The notes under the pieces were generated by a model, which had not been told where the DNA came from, did no database searches, and was given only the letters and a program-made list of their open reading frames with translations. From Symbiodinium natans (lineage: Eukaryota; Sar; Dinophyceae; Suessiales; Symbiodiniaceae): DNA of 64,000 nucleotides. The position numbers and the translations under genes are program-made. The stretch is from positions 434,001-498,000 of the forward strand of contig CAJNDS010002801.1 in assembly GCA_905221605.1 (NCBI GenBank), written 5' to 3'. Position 1 is the first letter of the stretch, and the number at the start of each line of letters is the position of its first letter. This document shows, one piece after another, positions 41,345-52,326 of the stretch.

Positions 41345-44300
41345 TCAAAAGAAAGGGTCCCTTATGATGGTAAACCCCCAAATGGGTCACAGATTCAGAG
41401 TTGCAGTTGGCATCCGTCGCTCTTCTCAAGGTCTCGGCCCAAGACCCCAAGCCCTTCGCTCCAAAGTGTTGGTTTGAGCAGGTAGGAGGACATTTTTTCA
41501 GGCTTCAGTGAAATTCGGTACGGCGCTCGCGTGGGCACCACACTAGGTGCAATAGAACAACTGCAGTATAAGGCTGGGAATGCTTGTCTTGCCACTGAGC
41601 CCCGGCCCACACCAATCGAGTCACGCACATCATAGCACAACATCTTCAGCTCGGATCAGAGCCTCCTCGACATCAACCCGGCTCCTCTCAGCTCTGGAGG
41701 AATGCGCTGAAGAGCTGGCGACTTGCTGCGCGGGCCGCGGAGGGGCCTTGTGCGCTTAACTGTTGGAGATGAGCAGATCTGGGCCCTGGTTTTCCATGCT
41801 TGCGGGTGTTCTTTGAGCTGAAGGTCTGCATACTCCCATGTTGAGCCCATTTCCCGGGCTTCCACCCGTGTGGGAGTAGTCAGATCGATGCATGTTGGTG
41901 TGCTTGGTGGGGCTTTGCACGCAAAGTTCAAAGTCTCACTTCCCTTTAAACGAACTTGGTTCAGGCACACGCGAGTAGTCGATATTCCTACGACAAGGTT
42001 TTCTCAACTGGAGCCCGCAGAATTCAAGCAACCGCATAACTTTTAGATAGGCACAACTCAGAACATCCCCTGTTTGACCCTGTTTGCGCCCGTAGGCCCA
42101 CCGCCGACACGCGGCCCGGCGATGGGGTCGCCAGCTCCTAGCTGCTACCGTGGAATCTGGGATGCTAACCTGGGTCAGCGTTGTTTTGAATATTTGAGGT
42201 TTGGTAGGATCATGCAGGACAGTGCAGGGTTCAGGGCAGACGGTCAAGGCTTGATGAAGGTTCTTCATCATTGTCTCGCCGGGAAGGTGACGGTCATTGG
42301 ATGCCACTGTGCAACAGAAAGGCTACAACTGTGTGCTTGCAGGAGCTTGTAGCAAAGCCTCGTACTCATACTCGGAATCAATCTTCGACATTGAATGCAA
42401 CCAGAAAGCCCCTGAGCCCTGAGCTTGGGCGACCCAGGACGAGTGGCGGCAGAGCGCCAGGCCGGGTACGGGTGTGGAATGATCCAGTGTTCAGGGTTGA
42501 GGGTTCTGCGTAGGGCTGCGGATTTCGTTGCCTAATCTGACCTAATCCCACGCAAGAGAGCCTACTGACAATGTGACAAGCAAATCCTAAACCCTAAACC
42601 GTCTAAAGCCCTAGAAACCTCAAAGCCCTAAACCACACAACCCCAAAAGCCCAAAACCCTCGTAAAGCCCCAAAAGCCCCAAAAGCCCCAAAGGCCCCAA
42701 AGGCATCTAAGCCCTGAAGCCCCAGTTGGGCATCGCAGGCTCGAGCGCCGGTGGCGCAGCCTCCGGAGGCAGCAGCGGCTTCGTCGCCGGAGGAGCGTGC
42801 TGGCGCGGTGGAGGTCGGAAACAGCCCTCGGCTCAGGGGGCATCCCGTGGAGGTTTATCATGGGGTACTGAGCGGGGTTCGAAGTACACTAAAGATGAGG
42901 TCATGAAAGCCCCTTGGCTCGTGTCGTAACTACTCTGCTTTAGAGCCTACTGAGAGGTGCACATATGAACCTCCAAGTGCAGCAAAGGCTAGCTGTCATG
43001 GCATCTTGGCATGCTTGTGTTGAAGACGGCTGTTGGAAATGCCCCAGCCGCTCAATTGCAGGGTTGCTAAGCCCCTCAGATGCCAATATCCTCAGACTTC
43101 TCAGGATCTCCTTGCCCAGAGGAGGAGGACTGCATGTAGACCGCAGGGGCATGAGCGGAAGTACTCGTAGGGCGGCCGTGGACATAATCGCATCGCCTAT
43201 CAGGTGCAACAAAGAGAAACTCACGTGCACTGTACAGGATTGGCTTATGATAGCAGGCCGGCTCTGACATCTCTTGCTCAAGGACTCAAGGTTTCGGCTT
43301 CTTGTGCAACTGCCGCCTGCTGCCATGCCAGGAAGGTGAGCGCCCTCAGAGAGCGTATTCACGCCAGGCTCCCAGCTCGAAACCCGAAAAGCGCTAAGAG
43401 CAATAACCAGCCCCTAAGAGCCCCAAAAGCCTTTGGAGTGCTCTCCACAAGAGCCGACCCTGTGAGGCAACGTCTCTGTAGACGCTCGTAGTACACCTGC
43501 CGCTTTTAACCGTAAACCCAAAACCCTAGTCAAACCAGCGCCCCCCCCCCCCCCCCCCCATGTCCTGCTCGGTTTGGAGTTCGGGTTTAGGGTTCAGAGT
43601 TTAGGGCTTAGTATGGTTTAGCAAACCCCGAGGCTGAGTCAAACATCTAATGAAGCCTGAGGCCACCAAGGGGCTATGACCCAAAACCCTAAATCCTAAA
43701 CCCTAAACCCTAAACCTATGCCTTTAAAGCTCTTCCACCACCAGGCTTGGGTTCTTAGGGCAAAAAATCCCGTCTTGACCCCAACACCTAAGCCCCTTGT
43801 AAAGCCCTTGCTGACAAGGCTCAGAGATGCGCGGAGGCAGTTTTTTTGTTCAGGAGATGCTGGGTGAAGTTTTGCAGGCGGTTCAGGCTTCAGGCTCAGG
43901 GATTCCAAGGCGTGTCCAGGCCTTCAGGGATGCTGAAGCCCGTGGCAGCCCCGCAGCCTTGCAAAAAGGGTCTTGGGGGCCTTGAGGCTTGGAGGGCTTA
44001 CAAAGACCCAAGACCCCCCAACATACGGTGCGTTACCTTGTGTAGAACAGTTCCCCCCCCCCCCCCCCTAATCTGGGGGCGTACACCTTGAGGGTTAAGG
44101 CGGAACCCTTCTGGAGGTCGTGACTGCCTGGCGACAACACGTTGCCTTGGCGTTACGGCTGAAAAGGCCAGCGACTTCCATGAAACCGCATGGGGGTTGT
44201 TCCAATGATGGAGCTGTTTGGGTTCCCTTGACAAGGAATCCTGCAACCAAATGTTTGCTGTGGGCCGTAGAGGTTTCGGGGTTTGGGGTGATCTGGGGCT

Positions 44301-44680
44301 GGGGCCGACTTTGTACGTTGAAGGATGAGCGTGAGTGTATGAAGTGGAAGACCTTGGATCAGGATCCATATACATAACCCCGTAGCCTCCAGTCAGTTGT
44401 AGCGTGCCAGCTTCTTGTTCACAGCTAATTATCTTCAAGCCCAAACCTAAGCCGTGTGCCTAAGGCCTAAACCCGAACAGAAATCCAAGAAGGCTTCTCT
44501 GTTGTCATCAGCTTCCATTTGTTTCAGTGGCCCCAAAGGTGGAGCTTTCATAGGGTTTTTTAGAATGTTTTTAGGGTTCTTGCGCGCTTCCAGGGTGAGG
44601 GGTAGCGTCCAGGAGTTGAGGGTAGGCAGTGGTTCAGGTGTGTCTGTGGGTCTTTAGGGCTTTTCAGAATTTTGGCCCAG
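41345..44680 (+). other. gene-poor stretch with isolated exon candidates
   Basis: CCCTAAA block at 43686-43717, C17 run at 43541-43559, C14 run at 44054-44068. Possible coding pieces: 42728-42850 (Gly/Ser-rich), 42965-43267 (opposing frames, undecided) and 43854-43975 (EMLGEVLQAVQASGSGIPRR after GTTCAG). None has a recognisable family. Confidence 0.35.
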
Positions 44681-47600
44681 CTGTGCCAGCACGGAAGGCA
44701 CGCGCAACAGCGCCACCAGAGGATCCTCGACCAGCTCCTCTTCGGCTGGCGCGACTTCTGCTCCTCGCAGCTGTGGCGGAGGCCGGGTGGCACCTGCTAG
44801 TCGCTGGGAGTCTAGGGCCCTGGAGTCGAAGTCTTCACTGCCCCCTTGTCATAACAGTCCTTAATAGGGATTCTAGTACCCGCATTGTAATCCCCATTAG
44901 GGACTAACATCTCAAGGTTTAGGGGTCTGGGGTATCGACCTACTGTTGGGTTTTGGGGATTAAGGTTGAGCTCGCAGATCTTCAGGCCAGCCTGAGCGAG
45001 AACCCGACAACCCTGAATCAAGAGCCCAACCGCCAGGTGACCCAAACATCCGATGATAAGGGGCTTTAGAGTGATCACCTACAAAACGTACTAGGAGGTA
45101 GTAGGTTTCGGATTCTCAAGTTAAACCCCTCAACCCCAAGCCTGCAAGCTGGGAAGAGCCCCACAGGGCCCGCCTGGAAGAGCGATTCAGCAAGCGCCTG
45201 CTCCGTCCTCTCCTGGGCGCCTGGCGGTGGCTTCACCTCAGTGAGGCTTGTATTCGGGCCAGGCCCGGGGGGAGGGCGCCGGGCCCCTGTCAATCCTTTT
45301 GCCCCAAAGCCCTACTCGCCCTATCCGCGGACCCTAACAGAAGCTAAACACCGTGAAGCGCCCCATTCCAGGGCCTCCCAACGCCGCTTGGCCCTGGCGC
45401 ACTGCAGCTTCGGGCGCTGGCGCGCGCGTGCGGCGCGAGGGCGGCAGCGCCGATGGGTGGAGGTGGCGTCGTTTGGGTGCCTAGCTTTCAGGGAGTTTAG
45501 GAAAGTCTCGCATTTTTTGAATTCATTATTTCTATTTTTCATTTTCCATAGTTTTTTGCGGGGGGGAGGGGTGGTGCAGGGTTTAGGGTCAGGGGGGGTA
45601 GGATATATTGAGAGCTCACAGAGCTATAGGGTGGAGTACGGCCATTGGTGGGGAGCGGATGTTACGAGTTTCGAGTTTGGCTTCGCGGACGTGTGGTTTC
45701 CTCTCCCGATGCTACGGAGCCAACCAGCTTCATAAATGCAATGGGCAGATGGCTTGCCATCCACCCACCCCGGATCTGCAAAGCTTCAGTTAGGGTTTCA
45801 GGGTTTAGGGTGTGCAGGGTTTAAAGCTGCCCCGAAGGCACAGCAACATGCGGATGACATCCCAGTCCTGCGCGGGGCTTTGCACGCATGGCTTCTTCAG
45901 CGCGGACGCTCCTTGGACGCTAGCGTTCTTGCCCAGTTCTGGATCCCTAAACCCTGGACCCTAAACCCTAAACCCTAAACCCGAACCCTGAACCCTAAGC
46001 TCGATACACCCTAAACCCCCTTGGAACTTCTTGAGTGACTAGCCACCTTGAGGGTGTGGGGGACATGAGTTGGGCTTATCTCGTTCTACGCTCTTTTGGC
46101 CTTGGGCTATCCCCTTATGTTTTGTTGTGTTGTGTTATGCGACTTTTTGTTCGGTCATGTTCCGTGTTCCTTCAAGTCGTTTTCGAGTGTTGCGGCTTTT
46201 TCTAGTCTTTGGGGTCACACAGAAGCTGCCTGTGCCGTTGGCCATCTTTTCAAATGATGTCAGTCCGATCTTCGCAATCTTGTGATGTGCCTCTGACAAC
46301 AAATCTGAAAGAGCGCACGGGATTGCATCAGCGGATTGTATATCTTGGCGATGAACTCTAACATTGTTTTTTGAAATATGGATGCCGTTCATTTGTTGTT
46401 TTGAACTTTTTCCCTTTTAGTACGACGCTTTTTTGTGATATCTAAAGGTCTCGAAGATAATGAGTTGTCTTTGACTTGACACTTGCTTTTGAAAAGCAGT
46501 GAAGAAAACGTCGTGCACCCTTGAACTTCCAAGGTGGCAAGGCTGCCCGTCAATACTGGCGCCGTGTGTATCTGCTCCTGACAGTTCCAGTGGAGGCCGA
46601 GAAGCAGAGCCGCCTGCGCAGAATCTCGGCCAGGCTTCGTCAGGCTTTTTTCAGGGTTCATGTCCAACACAGGAAAGAGGTCTTTTTAACCTTTTGGAAG
46701 ATGGCTCCCCCACATCTCACTGATTCAAGGTTTTTTCGGAGCAACCAGACCTGTGCACCCAGGACACAAGCTCCAGAAGCATGCTTGGCGCTGCTGGCGC
46801 GAAAGCGGTGCCATCACCAGGGACCTGTTGGCAAAGTTTCGGAGGAGGGAGGCTGGCTTCTGCGCCGCTGCGTTCCGTGCTTGGCAAGGCAGGGGGTTGT
46901 TAGTTGTTGCTGTTTTCTTGTGCGTTTAGCCGGAGATGGAGGTGTGAGCACTTTCTCTCGCCTACTTCCCACCCCGCTGCCGCTGTTGCAGTGCGCGTGC
47001 GTGAGAGCGCTCTTGCCTAACACATCCGACAGTCGCTGCACATCACCGCGCCTGCGAGGCCAGATGCGTTGTGCGGGTACCTTGGAGACATCGGAGTGCT
47101 TGCTGGAAGTGTCGGCGAGCACCGATGTGCTCAGCACCTCCCAAGAGGCTGATCGCCACAACAGGGAGATGGGTGAGATGAGCGTTTTCTTCGAGATTTC
47201 CACAAGTCTCTCGGAGATCAGGGAGGTGTCGCCGACCGCGAGTGACTCTAAGCACTCCGTGCATTCCGACAAGGAGGCATTTCAAGAGGTCCAACCGGTC
47301 CCAGAGCCGAAGCCCGAGCCACCAGAGCCACCAGAGCCACCGGAGCCACCGCCACCAGAGCCACCGAAGCCAGAGCCGCCGAAGCCTGCGCCCGGGCCAA
47401 ATCCGGGTCTCCGTTCCCTCGTGCGCTCTCTCCCCTCGCCCTCGAGATCCCGCTCCGCCTCCTTGGCAGGCTCCGACTCCGACCGCTCGAAGCAAGGGAC
47501 CCCGGCAGAGCCTTGTGGAGACAGGGGGATCGGAACCCGCGAAGAGAGGACCCACGAGCGGACTCCCGCCCGCGCGAGCGGTGCCGCCCGCGGGGCGCTC

Positions 47601-47842
47601 ACGACTTGCTGGTCGGCTTGGAAACATGAAGCCAAACGAACGGAATCTTGCATGCAAGAGTGCATCATGTTCCTGTTTGTATTTAATCAAAAAGCTATAC
47701 TGCTGGTATGCATTCAGAGATCCCCTTTTGCTGCTGCCCCGAACCGCCGGTCGGAGACCTCAAAACACTTGCTTCTCCGCAGGGCTTTCTCCACAAGAGA
47801 TGGTCGATGGCTTCGGCCATGAAGCAGTGGCAGGCGTCACTT
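44681..47842 (+). CDS. exons of a probable SFI1-like (centrin-binding repeat) protein
   Basis: Exon candidates repeatedly show the SFI1 pattern of hydrophobic residues before a Trp-Arg or Phe/Trp pair: 44681-44790 (RILDQLLFGWRDFCSSQLWR), 45141-45240 (RFSKRLLRPLLGAWRWLHL), 45341-45460 (RRLALAHCSFGRWRARAARG), about 45840-45930 (VLRGALHAWLLQRGRS), about 46540-46690 (ARQYWRRVYLLL and RLRQAFFRVHVQHRKEVFLT), 46763-46885 (LQKHAWRCWRESGAITRDLL, GFCAAAFRAWQ) and 47783-47842 (RWSMASAMKQWQASLV). The 45240/45341 join is exact: GTGAGG...CAG, phase 1 completing AAA. A Ser/Glu then Pro-rich tract (47065-47430, PEPPEPPEPPPPEPPKPEP) may belong to the same protein. SFI1 repeats bind centrin at microtubule-organising centres. 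The exon joins other than the one named are not proven. Confidence 0.5.
44841..44917 (+). repeat. foldback element, copy 3 (ends eroded)
   Basis: CCCCCTTGTCATAACAGTCC...ATCCCCATTAGGGACTAACA retains the inner arms of the 23249 and 24560 elements but has lost the outer GGGATGTT/AACATCCC ends. It lies within an intron of the SFI1-like gene. Confidence 0.75.
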
Positions 47843-50800
47843 GTCAACAATCACGTCGAAGGCAGACCCCAGGCAGACCGTGTCAAGCAGCCTTTTGTGC
47901 AGAGCCGCAGAGGTTTAGCAGTGGGCACCATCACCTCCTGTGGGCTTGGCGGGCAGCTTGCCTGCAACTAGGAGGTCATCGGAAGGTTGGGAAAGCTCTT
48001 TCGGTATCGTGTCCTTGATATGGCTATTCTTCCCAGGTACGACGTCTGTGCGAACCCTTGGCCCTTAGCCCTCGCCAGCCTAAACGGCTCAACCCCAAAC
48101 TCATCTACACCATGGATCCTCAACCGCAAGGCCTGGCTTTCAGACCTCCGGCGATGCCAAGCCGCTGAGGGCACCTGGGCAGCGGTTTCAGCCTGTCAGT
48201 TCGTGGGCCCTGAATTGAAGGTTTGACAAGGTGTTCAGGTTGCTGAAGTCTTACCGCTGTTGCTCCTTCCGCGGCGCCGTGAATCAGCCGCTGAGAAACT
48301 GTAGGGTGGCAATGATGCCCGGAAAGAAAGCTCGCAGGCTGTTGCGCTTGGAACGAGCAAACCCATGGTCGGCAGTTAGTCAACAGTTGAATATCCTCCG
48401 GCAAGGAAGCAGAGGATGACACCCAAGAAAAAGAAGCTGTAGGTTGTCCTTTGGTTTTTCCGGAAGCAAAGCTTGATCACGGCGCGAAAACTCGTTGTTT
48501 CCCGCTGTGCCGCCGTTGTCCCCCGAGTACGCAAAGAGTGCATGTGGCTGGCATGGCTGGCCTTGCCTCGGATGGCGGGACGGGTGTTGGACGTTGTGTG
48601 CGACCACCGATCTACTCGCTCATCCTCGTGTTTGTGGCTCCTACCTTCATTGACGTGCTGGCACTGCCTTTCATTACTTTGGCAGCAGCGAGCCGCGCGG
48701 TGAGGGAAGTGCATCGTACGTTGTACTACAGCCACGCGATGCAGAAGTTGCAAGGTTTTGGAGCAAGATGAATTTCAGCACGTGCCCAGCACATTGCGCC
48801 GGAAGAGTCACATGATCTGCTGATGCCACTGTGGTCGCAGCAACTCACAAATGAGCTGCTTGGTTTGCGGTTGCAACTTGAACGCCCGAATTGAAAGCGT
48901 GGTGGGTCCTTGAACGGTGTTTAGTCAAAGCTTGTCGTAAAGCATGTTTTCAACCAAGTTGCTGGTTACTCGCCGGCTGGTACTTACTGACTGGACCGAG
49001 TTTCTTGTGCAAGAATCACGAAAGACACACGATGATATCAATGATATCTCGATTCGCACACAGGCCGCGGCCGGGCCCTTCACCAGCACTGCCTGCTGCG
49101 CCGGGCCTTCGGCGGCCTCCGCCCTGTGCGGAGGCCTTGGGCAGAACTCCGTCGCCGGAATGCTCGGCAGGCGGCGCTGCTGCGACCTGCCGACAAGTGA
49201 GGAGGTCGTTTCTTTCTGCTTTTCAAGATGTGTCCACTCAGCTCGGCTCTGTCCGCCGGTTGCTGGCTGAATGCTTTTGTTTTTTTTCACGGATGCTCGC
49301 AGTATCTGTGTGATTGTGGGGGTTGTCATGTGCTATATAACCCCCCTTAGCATTTTGACTGGGAGTTCTTCGGTGATTTCGTGGCCTTGTGAATTTAACA
49401 AGGTGTGGAGGCAAGCGGTGAGTTGCAGTTTTTGGTGGACAGAGGGAAGGACTAGGCACCATTCGGTGCCATGCCCGAACAGCAACCCGTCAGCATGCAG
49501 GTCTTAAATTTGAGATTCCAACCATCCTTATCACCAAGGCCCCCCTTCCAGCCGTCTCACCACGCTAACAGCTGCAACGTGTGAACATGTGTTCGTCACA
49601 ACCCGGATTTGCGAAATTGCGGCCAGTTAGGCTCCACATTTCCCTCAGCCGCTGGCGCCAGCGCTGGCAGGACGCAGCCCGCCTGCATGTCGGAGTTGTG
49701 CCTGCATATTCCAATCCTTTCGATTGTGAACTGGATGGTTGACAGTGTTGAAGACTTGACAGGCCTTGTGCCTCTTTTGATCAGGCCCGCCACGTGGTCG
49801 GATTTCTCCGAGCTTTCATCTCGAAGCAGCTTGGCTTTCTCCGTAACGGAAGTGTTGTGCAGAGATGGTACATGAAAAATGTGTGGTGGTGGGGCAGACA
49901 CAGTCGAAGACTTGAAACGCTGATTTTGATTTGAAATTTGAGAAGGCGGTGTTGTGTAGTATCGCAATGCATCGCATATCATTGAAATGTGAGAGATGGT
50001 CATCCCAAGGTGGCGGCTATCGTTTTGCTGGGCCCCATGGTGCGAGCTGGTGAGACGCAGCGCTGAGAAAGGTCCTGGAGTCTCCTGGGAAATCTCTGCG
50101 ATTTCAACGGCAGCTGGGCAGCAGTGAGAACTCAGGAAAGAGGGCCCGCCCTGGTTCGTCTTTTGCTCCCTACCCTTCACTTGTGCTAACCCAACAACAG
50201 CATACCGACAGCTCCGATGAGAACGCTTACAGGCTACAGGAGCCGGCAAGACCTGCTTGTTTCAAGAGAGGTCCATAGCTGGTTTTAGGGGGACCCATAG
50301 CCACTGCGCAGGGTGCACAGAGGAGCCCGTGCCCACGCATGAAAGGCTGCGGCGACAGCTTGACTGTAGAACTGTCGCAGTAGCTACAGTTGCCGGCGGG
50401 TCCTAAACCCTAAACCCTGAACCCCAATCGAGCTTGCGCAGTCATCGGTCGGAGCAGCCGTTCTGTTGTCATGTAGTGCCAAGCGGCCAGGAGTCTGCAC
50501 ATTCAAGTCGCATCTACAAGCTCGCGCAAGCAGCTTCAGAACCCTGAGCCCTAAACTCCCCGTCCCCGAAAGCCGCAAAACCCAATAAAGCGTCAAACCC
50601 CAAGCATCCTAAACCCCCCAAAAGAAAGGATTCGGGATCTGCCCTCGAGCGCAGCCGCGCCTCCCAGCGTTCCGAGGGCAGCCCGGCTTGCGCAACAGAC
50701 CTTTTAAGGTGTCTAGGGTTGAGGGTTTAGGGTCGAGGGTAGCGGTTGGCATTGTTCTGGAGCATGTTGTTGTGTAGCACATTCTTTGTGCGTTAGGACA

Positions 50801-50884
50801 TGTGAAGCGTCGACCGCCGCAGCTGTCGCCGCATTAAGCCGCTTCGCCCGCTTTTCTGTTCTCTGCCGTAGTGCTCTCGACGCG
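47843..50884 (+). other. stretch between the SFI1-like gene and element B
   Basis: Candidate exon 48118-48205 (NRKAWLSDLRRCQAAEGTWA) may extend the SFI1-like gene; 48300-48415 is another weak candidate. 48420-50700 has crossing open frames without domains and a few CCCTAAA words (50401-50420). Nothing else is supported. Confidence 0.35.
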
Positions 50885-52025
50885 ATGTCTTCCATCCAGA
50901 CCATCGACGAGCAGCACGTCGCCGACTTCCTGGCGTACATCCTCGCCGACCCCCAGTCGGCGCTCGGCTTCGTCGCGTCGCTGCCCTTTGAGACGCGCAC
51001 CCAGTTCGTCGCCGCCCACGCGACGTTGATGGTCAGGGTGCGCCAGCGCCAGGGCCTCCCCCCCGTCGTTTTCGACGGCGAAAGTCCACTCGGACAAGGC
51101 TCGACGGGGGGAGAGAGCACGACGGTTGGGGGGTCGGCGGGGATGTCGGCAGTGGAGCGGCGGCGGCTGGTCCCACTTCGGCGACCTCGGCGACCTCGGC
51201 ATCCTCTGGCGGCACGACGACCTCGACGGCCACATCTTCGGCGGCGGCGGCGTCTTCGAAGCCTTCGACGTTCACGCCGTTGGCAGCGCCGCCTATGTGG
51301 GCCTCGTCGGCGACCCCGTCGACGAGATCTACGGCGGCCGGCGGCACGTCCTCTACCAGTACCACGCCGACGTCCTCGACGGCACCATCACTGGTTGGCT
51401 CAGGGGCAGGCGGGGGTCCGGCGGCCGGCGGGAACGAGCCCATGCACACCCGCCCGGCCCCCGCGACGCCGGCGACGTCTACGCCGACACTGCACCGTCG
51501 GGGCTTCGGCGGCGCCGCGCTCGGGTCGTTCGGGATGTGCTCCGCCCCCGCCCCGTAGACCTCCATGCGACGCTTGTAGCTGGCGTACGCCGGGTCGAGG
51601 GAATCGGCGAAATCGGCGTGGTGGGCCCGAGCGCGAGCGTTTGCCCGCTGTTCGGCGAACGCCGCCTGCTCCAGCCGATCCCGACGACGTACTTTTACGT
51701 CCGCCGGCTGCCGCGCAACATCCGCGGCGGGCGCATACCGGTGCCCCACGCCCGGAAGGGCCGCAAGATCGCCGGATGGTGCGCCCACCATTGCACGTCG
51801 GGGCGCTACTGCCGCGGCGAGGGCAGGTGCCTTCGGCCCGTCGTTCTCGGCGTCAACAATGCGCATGAGCCCCACGCCTGCCCCGAGTGCCTCGTCGCCG
51901 TCGATCAAGTCGCCACGGTGGCGTATGATCAGGCACAACGCGACGTGGAGCGGGAGGAGCGGGCCGCCCTCCCAGCTCCTCCGTCGTCGCCGGGGCAGGG
52001 CGCATCGTCGACGGGCAGCGCCTGA
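50885..52025 (+). pseudogene. ORF1 of element B, frameshifted
   Basis: ATG 50885 starts MSSIQTIDEQHVADFLAYIL with ILADPQSALGFVASLPF, resembling the ORF1 N-terminus of element A (LIADPDIAAEALLGLSI). The middle is Ser/Thr/Ala/Pro-rich in a second frame (51130-51555), and a third frame gives the C-terminus AGWCAHHCTSGRYCRGEGRC ... HACPEC (51770-51890), which lines up with the element A segment ending HECPEC. Two frame changes are needed, so it is a broken gene or contains introns. Arg-rich and minus-strand frames over the same bases are shadows of the GC-rich composition. Confidence 0.5.
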
Positions 52026-52326
52026 GACCGCCAGATGGGGGGAGGACGTCGTCGACGCCTTCTACATCTTCGTCGTCGACGGTGGGTGCGGCGGCTTGTT
52101 TCACCTTTTCTTCCGACGCCATTTTCCGAGACGCACGTCGGCTCGTGCCGTCGCGTCGGACTCGGAGCATCGAGCCTAGCCGCGTCGCGGCAAAAATGAG
52201 GGTGCGCTTACCTGCCCCCCCCCCCCCTCATGTTGCTCGGTTCGCCGCGCGTCGTTGTCCTTGTAAGCCTCCTTCGCGGGAGCGATCTCGACGTTCAATC
52301 AGTTTTTCGCTTAAGTTCGGCTCAAG

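Noticed and set aside
46814-47690. Minus-strand Gly/Trp/Leu-rich frames opposite the Pro/Glu tract
   Set aside because: Complement of CCAGAGCCAC tandem codons; the plus-strand frame fits the SFI1-like exons.
51033-51938. 301-residue minus-strand frame over ORF1 of element B
   Set aside because: Ala/Val/Glu-rich shadow caused by GTCGACG-type composition; the plus-strand CPEC segment has a counterpart in element A.
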